A stretch of 12,195 nt of DNA, taken from Deltaproteobacteria bacterium (GTDB lineage Bacteria; Desulfobacterota; Syntrophia; Syntrophales; UBA2185). This document shows positions 1 through 6,100 of this stretch, in pieces. The DNA is taken from positions 1-12,195 of the forward strand of contig JAPLJQ010000253.1 of NCBI GenBank assembly GCA_026388495.1. The letters are read 5' to 3'. The position numbers and the translations under genes are program-made. Within the stretch, counting starts at the first letter, position 1, and the number at the start of each line of letters is the position of its first letter. The notes beneath the pieces are model-generated. The model made no database searches and was not told the origin of the DNA. It was given only the letters and a program-made list of their open reading frames with translations.

Positions 1-64
1 ACCCTGTCACCATCAAGGCACAACACAGGGCGGCAATGATGTACAGATATTTCCATGCCTGCAT
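1..64 (-). CDS. Exported protein, probable lipoprotein (N-terminal fragment)
   Basis: Only the first 21 codons are visible; the gene runs leftwards out of the window. They read MQAWKYLYIIAALCCALMVTG: a short positive N-terminus followed by a hydrophobic core, as in a signal peptide. The last visible residues are V-T-G and the next codon begins with T, so a Cys codon there would complete a V-T-G-C lipobox; that residue lies outside the window, so lipoprotein status is inference. The start at base 64 is chosen because an AAGGAG ribosome binding site (complement of bases 76-81) lies 11 nt upstream. The nearer ATG at base 72 opens a frame that stops after 19 codons. The gene is divergent from the ABC-F gene. 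Its function cannot be told from the fragment. Confidence 0.6.
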   Translation of the reverse strand, partial: MQAWKYLYIIAALCCALMVTG

Positions 65-283
65 CGCGTCATTATCTCCTTATCCAGCGTTGCGTGTCTG
101 TTCTTTTACCCTTAAATAATAAACAACTTGATAATTTCCGTGCAGTATAAAGATGAACCCCATTTTTTACCACTAATTTTTTATTCGATCCGGGACAGGC
201 CGATCGGCAGGTTGCACTGGCCAGAGCGGAACTCGCTTCCGTTACGCCTGCGGTCAGTAACACAACCACGGCGTCGAGCGGTC

Positions 284-321
284 TTTTCCCATTGACACCT
301 CCATTCTTTTTCTTTATGCTT
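284..321 (+). promoter_or_regulatory. Sigma-70-type promoter cassette, copy 1
   Basis: A perfect -35 TTGACA (292-297), a 17-bp pyrimidine-rich spacer and a -10 TATGCT (315-320) predict a start near base 327, about 32 bases before the ABC-F start codon. The 38-bp block 284-321 is repeated at 2982-3019 with only five adjacent mismatches, all in the first part of the spacer. Confidence 0.75.
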
Positions 322-358
322 GCCCCACCTTAATAAAGCCAATTCCGGTGTTTAATTC

Positions 359-2371
359 TTGATTTATCTGAACAACATTTCGCTTTCCTTTGCCGACCGC
401 AAGATTTTCGACAACATCGCCTGGATGATTCCGGAAAAGAGCCGCATCGGCCTGGTGGGGGATAACGGCGCCGGGAAGACCACCCTGTTCAAAGCGATTC
501 TCGGAACGGTCGATCTCGACGACGGCGCCATCGACATTCCGAACCGTAAAAACCGGACGATTGGTTATCTGCCCCAGGACCTGGTGGAACTGGAGCCTCT
601 TCCCCTCATGGACTATCTCAGGAAAAAGAGCGGTATCGCCGAGATTGAGGAGACCCTGAAGGAGCAAGAAAGCCGGATGTCGCGGTGCGATCCCGACTCT
701 GTAGAGTATCATGAGACGATGAAGGCTTACGAGGCCTCTGCCGCCCGGTTTCAGTCTGTCGAGGGATATCGTTTTGAAGCGAAGGCTGGGCAGATCCTGG
801 GCGGTTTCGGGTTCAGGGAGAAAGATTTCTCCAGGAACTGCACGGATTTTTCCGGCGGATGGAAGATGCGCATTCTCATCGCCCTGATTCTTTTGTCCAA
901 CCCGGACATCATGCTTCTCGACGAACCCACAAACCACCTGGATACGGAAAGCATGGAGTGGCTGGAAAGCTATCTCAAAAATTACCACGGTACCCTGATT
1001 ACGATCGCCCACGATCGCGTGTTTCTGGACAAGATCGTCAACCAGATTGTCGAACTGTCCAATCATCGCCTCACCGTCTATAAGGGGAACTATTCCTACT
1101 ATCTTGCGGAGAAGGAAAGACGTCTGGATGCCCTGAAAAAACAGATGGAGCTCCAGCGGTCGGAGATTAAAAAAACGCAGGAATTCATCGAGCGGTTCCG
1201 GTATAAGGCCACCAAGTCCAGGCAGGTTCAGAGCCGCATCAGGATGCTGGAACGTTTTGAGATCATTGAACTTGAACGGCAAGAGCGCAAGGTTCATATT
1301 CAGTTTCCCGAAGCGCCGAAAAGCGGCAGGGAGGTTGTCTCCGTCCGGCAGGCATCCAAAAACTACGGAGACGTGACGGTTTTCAGTTCCGTTGACCTGG
1401 CGGTTCACCGGGGTGAAAAGATCGCCATGGTCGGTGTCAACGGCGCGGGGAAATCCACCCTGGCCAGGCTTCTGAGCGGTATGGAAGAACCGTCTTCCGG
1501 CACAGTGACCTACGGCCTCCATGTGAGCATGGCCTTCTTTTCCCAGGAGAGCGCCGGGAATCTCGACTATCGCCGGACGGTGTGGGATGAAGTCCTCGTC
1601 GCAGGGAGCCGCAGCAATGACCAGGAAAGACGGAACCTTCTGGGCGCCTTTCTCTTCTCAGGCGATGACATCTACAAGGAGATTTCCGTCCTTTCCGGCG
1701 GAGAAAAATCCCGGCTGGCCCTGCTGAAAATCCTTCTCCAGGATTCCAACCTGCTGATTCTCGACGAACCGACCAACCATCTGGACCTGAAAACGAAAGA
1801 CATTTTCCAGAGTGCCCTCTTGAGTTATTCAGGCACGGTCGTCATCGTCTCCCATGACCGCTTCTTTCTGGACCGCCTCGTTCATCGGGTCATCGAGATC
1901 CGCGACGGCCAATGCCACGAATATCTCGGAAACTACTCCTATTTCATCCAGAAGCGGGCTGAATTGTCTGCAACCGCTCCGGAGGCGCCCGTCCATCGAG
2001 CTTCTCAGGAACCGGCAGGATCGTCCGATATGGGACGGCCTTCTGCGGCTGAACGCCCACCCGACGGAAAGGACGGGATGCCCGGCAGGAAAACGTTTAA
2101 GTCAAAAGAGGAAAAACGGCTGGAAGCGGAGGTACGAAACCATCTTTCCCGGATCACGAAGGTGTTGAAGGATGACCTTGCGGTGGTGGAGGACCGCATC
2201 GCCCATCTGGAAGAAAAGAAAGGGGAGAATGAAAAGACCCTCTGTGCACCGGATATTCACAAAGAACCGCAGAAAATCAAACAGTTAAATCAGGATCTCC
2301 TCGATATTGCGAGGGAGCTTGAAACGCTCTACACCGCCTGGGACGATCTTACCCAAAAACTGGAAGCATGA
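359..2371 (+). CDS. ABC-F family ATPase (YheS/Uup-like)
   Basis: A 670-aa soluble twin-ATPase with no membrane segments. Cassette 1 has Walker A GDNGAGKT (34-41), signature FSGGWKMR (164-171), Walker B with LLDEPTNHLD (186-195) and H-loop His218. Cassette 2 has Walker A GVNGAGKS (359-366), signature LSGGEKSR (445-452), Walker B LILDEPTNHLD (466-476) and H-loop His499. A charged helical linker (about 250-310) joins them; in ABC-F proteins this segment reaches the ribosomal P site. After a Pro/Ala-rich stretch (540-585), residues 585-670 form a coiled coil like the Uup C-terminal domain. The FSGGW signature and length (E. coli YheS 637, Uup 635 aa) favour YheS/Uup over EttA. The family relieves stalled ribosomes or gives antibiotic resistance; no resistance specificity can be read here. 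The start is TTG at 359, because an in-frame TAA lies two codons upstream; no clear Shine-Dalgarno is seen. A strong promoter precedes it. Confidence 0.93.
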   Translation: MIYLNNISLSFADRKIFDNIAWMIPEKSRIGLVGDNGAGKTTLFKAILGTVDLDDGAIDIPNRKNRTIGYLPQDLVELEPLPLMDYLRKKSGIAEIEETLKEQESRMSRCDPDSVEYHETMKAYEASAARFQSVEGYRFEAKAGQILGGFGFREKDFSRNCTDFSGGWKMRILIALILLSNPDIMLLDEPTNHLDTESMEWLESYLKNYHGTLITIAHDRVFLDKIVNQIVELSNHRLTVYKGNYSYYLAEKERRLDALKKQMELQRSEIKKTQEFIERFRYKATKSRQVQSRIRMLERFEIIELERQERKVHIQFPEAPKSGREVVSVRQASKNYGDVTVFSSVDLAVHRGEKIAMVGVNGAGKSTLARLLSGMEEPSSGTVTYGLHVSMAFFSQESAGNLDYRRTVWDEVLVAGSRSNDQERRNLLGAFLFSGDDIYKEISVLSGGEKSRLALLKILLQDSNLLILDEPTNHLDLKTKDIFQSALLSYSGTVVIVSHDRFFLDRLVHRVIEIRDGQCHEYLGNYSYFIQKRAELSATAPEAPVHRASQEPAGSSDMGRPSAAERPPDGKDGMPGRKTFKSKEEKRLEAEVRNHLSRITKVLKDDLAVVEDRIAHLEEKKGENEKTLCAPDIHKEPQKIKQLNQDLLDIARELETLYTAWDDLTQKLEA

Positions 2372-2373
2372 TC

Positions 2374-2811
2374 TCACGAGATTTCAACTTTTACAGGCGT
2401 GGTGTTGGCAATATTATCCGAAATGGGGCATCGGCTCTCAATGTCATGTACAAAGGCTTCCTTTTCCGACTTCGACATGTCTGAATCGATATTTAAGGTG
2501 ACATTTATGCCTGTAAGTCCGGGTCTGTTTTCTCTGCTTTTGCCGAGAATGATTTCCGTATCGAATGACCCTTCGATGTTTATGTCCATACCCTTTAAAT
2601 TGATTCTCTTCTGGAGCGCAATGATTCTGGCTGTTGTGGCAATACAGCCCGCAAGAGATGTTAAAAGATACTCGATGGGGTTTGGCCCTTCATCATTCCC
2701 GCCGCCTGCCTTCGGCTGGTCTACATAAAGCGTATGATTTCCTGCTTTTACATCAACCTTAAATTTCTCGTCTAACTTTGCTTCAATGCGGATTGTTTTC
2801 ATCTTTGCCAT
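2374..2811 (-). CDS. OsmC family peroxiredoxin-like protein
   Basis: A 145-aa OsmC/Ohr-superfamily protein. OsmC and Ohr enzymes reduce organic hydroperoxides with a pair of cysteines, and both are present: Cys56 in SLAGCIATT and Cys128 in SRCPISDNI, each in the usual family context. The preceding GPNPIEYLLTSLAGC block (42-56) is a family hallmark. Length is normal. YhfA-type OsmC members of this size have no proven substrate, so peroxidase activity is expected from the family, not shown. The start ATG at 2811 has an excellent AGGAGG site 7 nt upstream. The gene converges on the ABC-F gene with only 2 bp between the stop codons and no terminator hairpin visible there. A good -35/-10 pair lies about 63-91 bases upstream (2874-2902, minus strand). 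Confidence 0.9.
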   Translation of the reverse strand: MAKMKTIRIEAKLDEKFKVDVKAGNHTLYVDQPKAGGGNDEGPNPIEYLLTSLAGCIATTARIIALQKRINLKGMDINIEGSFDTEIILGKSRENRPGLTGINVTLNIDSDMSKSEKEAFVHDIESRCPISDNIANTTPVKVEIS

Positions 2812-2936
2812 GGCGTTCCCTCCTTTAATTTTTTAGATGAAGGTTTGATGAGAAGTTCCAATCGGGCGCAGACAGGATAGGAGAGGCGGTCTTGTTTGTC
2901 AATATAATTTGGCTGAAACGTTTTCATGAATTCCAT
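2799..2936 (-). CDS. Possible 45-aa leader ORF upstream of the OsmC gene
   Basis: Starting at ATG 2936 (complement) this frame has a good GGGAGG site 7 nt upstream and encodes 45 residues beginning MEFMKTFQPNY. It ends in a TGA that overlaps the fourth codon (ATG) of the OsmC gene as ATGA, an arrangement typical of translational coupling. I do not recognise the peptide. Against it: the best promoter for the OsmC gene (2874-2902) lies inside this ORF, so transcripts from it would miss the ORF start. It may be chance or a gene remnant. Confidence 0.22.
   Translation of the reverse strand: MEFMKTFQPNYIDKQDRLSYPVCARLELLIKPSSKKLKEGTPWQR
2874..2902 (-). promoter_or_regulatory. Promoter for the OsmC gene
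   Basis: On the minus strand, TTGACA (complement of 2897-2902) is followed after 17 bp by TATCCT (complement of 2874-2879). The predicted transcript starts near 2867 and gives a leader of about 55 nt before the OsmC ATG, including its AGGAGG site. Confidence 0.6.
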
Positions 2937-2981
2937 TTGAAATCCTCCCATGAAGGTTTGTGATTTAAAAATCATGACCAG

Positions 2982-3019
2982 TTTTCCCATTGACACACAT
3001 TTTCTTTTTCTTTATGCTT
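2982..3019 (+). promoter_or_regulatory. Sigma-70-type promoter cassette, copy 2
   Basis: TTGACA (2990-2995), a 17-bp spacer and TATGCT (3013-3018). It matches the 38-bp block at 284-321 except for five adjacent spacer bases. The expected start near 3025 gives the giant gene downstream a leader of about 133 nt, which contains a palindromic repeat (3093-3120) and an AT-rich tail. Confidence 0.72.
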
Positions 3020-3092
3020 CCCAGGCTCATGCGTCATTTGTAAGAGTGATTTTACGGTAAAAATCGATAGACCGGATAAAATTTTAAAAACG

Positions 3093-3120
3093 TGGATTCC
3101 GGATCAAGCCCGGAATGACA
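3093..3120. repeat. REP-like palindromic repeat, single copy in the leader
   Basis: A 28-bp element of the TGGATTCC…GGAATGACA kind with self-complementary ATTCCGG / CCGGAAT arms around a 7-nt loop. It lies in the 5' leader of the giant gene, 37 bp before its ATG. The same outer ends occur in the inverted pair at 9582-9650, whose core reads CCGCCTTCGCGG instead. Such extragenic palindromes are common in many proteobacterial genomes. Confidence 0.7.
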
Positions 3121-3157
3121 TGTAAGATACAATTAAATTCATTATTTCATCGTTTAT

Positions 3158-6100
3158 ATGCAAAGTAAAAAAGAAACGAATCCCAAGGATATGCAGGCGG
3201 GGAACCTTGAAGAACTGGTCTCCATGAAAGGTCTGGAGGCGGAAGCCCTTTCCATCGGAAGGCAGTACCTCACGCTGGTGAAAATCATCTCCACAGGTCT
3301 TGGTGAGGATGTCAACCTGAAGATCGTGCCGGGCGAGGGGTGGCGTTATTATGCGGAGACCAATGAAATCGCGTTTCCCGTGGAGATGCTTTTAACCGCT
3401 TCTCCGGAGGAGATTGTCGGGTTTTCCGCCCATGAAGCGGGGCACCGGCAGATATCCCGGCAGGACCTTCGAAAAGGGATTTTCAGGCGTTTCTTCTCCA
3501 GGGAATCGACGAGATTGCTCCTGAACGCCTTTGAGGATACCCGGGTGGACAACTGGCTGATGGGGATATTCAAAGGGATCAAACATTACCTGGAAATCAC
3601 CTATGAGGACTTGCTGCCCGCGGAACTGGCCCGGTCGAAATACGTGGAGCGCCTGCGGGACGAAATAACCGTAGCGACCGATTTTTCCCTGCATCCGTAT
3701 CTTCTGTATCCCCACCTGGAGTACCTTTTGGGGGTTCGTTATTACTGGAGATATGGCCGCCTTCCTTCCGGGACCATGAATCCTGAAGTAGAAGAATCCC
3801 TCGATAAAACCCATGGGGACTTTAATACGATCTTCCGTCATTATCCTGAAGGCCGGGTTTCGGAAAGAGAAAAATACCGGTTTGCCGAAGAGACGGCCCG
3901 GCTGATCGAGGAGAAGATCTTTCCCGAGTATGACAGGCTGGTCAGCGCGGCCGTCACCAGAATGGCTGACGCGATAAAAGACGGCAAGATTCGGATGAAG
4001 CACAAAGATTGTGCTCCCGACGAATTGACTCCAAAGGAATTGCGGGAAGAAGCGAGAAAACTTGTCGATGCAAACGCGAAAGAACTGGCGGACAGATTCT
4101 CTTCAAAAACAGAGAAACGTTTAAGAAGAAGAACGGAAGAATACCAGAAGGGTGAAGCTGAAAAAAAGGAGACCATTGCAGTAGGCAAGAAAGATTCAGA
4201 AGAAAAGAAACCCGCCTCTTTGACAAAAGAGACTCTCCGGGATCTCATCACAAGGGAACGGAAGATCAACCGGGAACAGGAAGCGCAGAAGGGCGAATAT
4301 GAGCGGGTCTATCTGCTGATCTCAAATCTGATCCAGACGATAACGGGCATTCTGGAAAATCATTTCGCAAAAAACAAGAGACCCACCTTTCAAGGGTATT
4401 TTCCCTCCGGCCAGAAACCAGATTTAAGAAGGGCGATGGAACTCTCCAGGAAGTTGAATCAGGGAATTCCCGTTCATGAGAAGGATCTCAAGGTGTTTCT
4501 GAAAAGAAAACTGCCCACCCAGAGAGACCACAAGATCGTTCTGGCCCTGGATGAATCCGGTTCCATGGGTGAACCGAAGAGGACCTCCGCCCTGGCGGGG
4601 CTTCTGGTCTTTATGGAAGCGTTGGAACATATCGGCATTGACTATGCGGTGATCGGATTTTCCGACAGTCCGGTCGTGCACAAGGAATTAGGCAGCAAAT
4701 TGACCCCCCAGGACAGGCGTTTGTTATTCGAAGAAGTGGCCATGTACATACCCTCAGGTTCGACTGCCGACGCTAATACCCTGCAACTGGCGACGAATAT
4801 GTTAAAAGATCAGCCTCAGGATGCCCTGCGATGGATTATCATGGTCACGGACGGCGAGGGAAATGTGAATACAACGGGTAAATCATTTGCACAGCTTCAG
4901 GAAGAAGCCTTAGCTCAAAAGATAGAGGTATTAGGTGTGGGATTAGACAAAGAAGTAACGGAGGTAAAAAAACGCTATAAAACAGCCATACAGGTGGAAA
5001 ATGTGGAAGAACTGCCTGCCATTCTGTCCAATATCCTGGAGGAGAGACTGATCACTCAGGATATATTCTGGGAAAACATGTTAAGTTCTCCGGGGAAAGA
5101 AGAGCGTTCTGAAGACCTGACGCTCCCATCCCTTCCCCGGAATGTATCGGAGCTCATGGCGGCCATCTACCTTCATCAGAAGGAGCGCATTTCCACATTC
5201 AACATCAGGCACTTGAAGAGAGCCTCGGAGCATCTGGGGTTTTTGTTGGACAGGGGTTATCCTGAGAAATCGTCATTCTTTAGAAGCTTCCGGTACGCTT
5301 TCACGGATACGCAGGAGCAGCCGCAAAGAGTAAGAGAGCTTCTCCTGGAAAAACTTGCGGATATCGAGGGGATATTCCCCGACTTCAACCCCCGGGACCT
5401 GTATCCTGCGTCATCCGAGGGAGATGTTCCCGTGGCTTCGATACCCAGGGACATGCCGTCTCTGCTGGATATTCTGATAAAAAGCGCTTCCGAGCCGCGA
5501 CTTGAAAAAGCCCTTTCCATCCTGAAGGAACTGATTACCTCCACGGATAAGGCATACGTCTGTATCCCCGGGCTGGAGGCATGTTTTAAGCTTATTCCCG
5601 ATGAACTCATCAGGGGGGTCGTGCTCGAAGAACTGGAGGATAAGCTGGCGGATGCAAGCTGGTCGGTCCGACAGCCCGCGGCCATCGCCCTGGGCCGGAT
5701 TTATCTTTCCCTTATCAAACAGGGAAAGGAGATAGATCCTTTCATCCTGGAAGACAGATTACAGGATGAGGATCCGTCCGTCTGCCGCGCCGTGGCCGAT
5801 TCGCTTGGCCGGATCTGGTATCAACACTATCGTCAGGGGAAAATCACTCCGGAAGAACTGGAAGAAAAACTGGGAGATACAGGGTGGTCGGTCCGCCTCG
5901 CTGCAGCACGGGCTCTGGGGCTCATCTACCCCGTTCTCATCAAACAGGGGAAAGAGGTAAACATAGCCTTACTGGAAGATAAATTGTGGGACAAGAACTG
6001 GTTCGTCCGCCAGGCTGAAGCGGAGGCTCTGGGCGAGGTATATCCGGCAATCGTCAAACAGGGGGGTGAGATAGAGGTAAACGGCCTGGAAGAGAGGCTG

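Noticed and set aside
157..333. Open plus-strand frame with a coding-like stretch (FDPGQADRQVALARAELASV), and an overlapping minus-strand frame 72-269
   Set aside because: Neither has a convincing start with a ribosome site or a recognisable family. The plus frame runs through the promoter cassette, and the minus frame lies in the upstream region of the left-edge gene.
314..1522. 402-aa open frame on the minus strand
   Set aside because: It is fully antisense to the ABC-F gene, whose motifs are complete. The antisense product is low in structure signals and matches nothing.
2372..2373. Bidirectional terminator between the convergent ABC-F and OsmC genes
   Set aside because: Only a 5-bp imperfect palindrome (ATCTC/GAGAT) spans the 2-bp gap, with no T-tracts.
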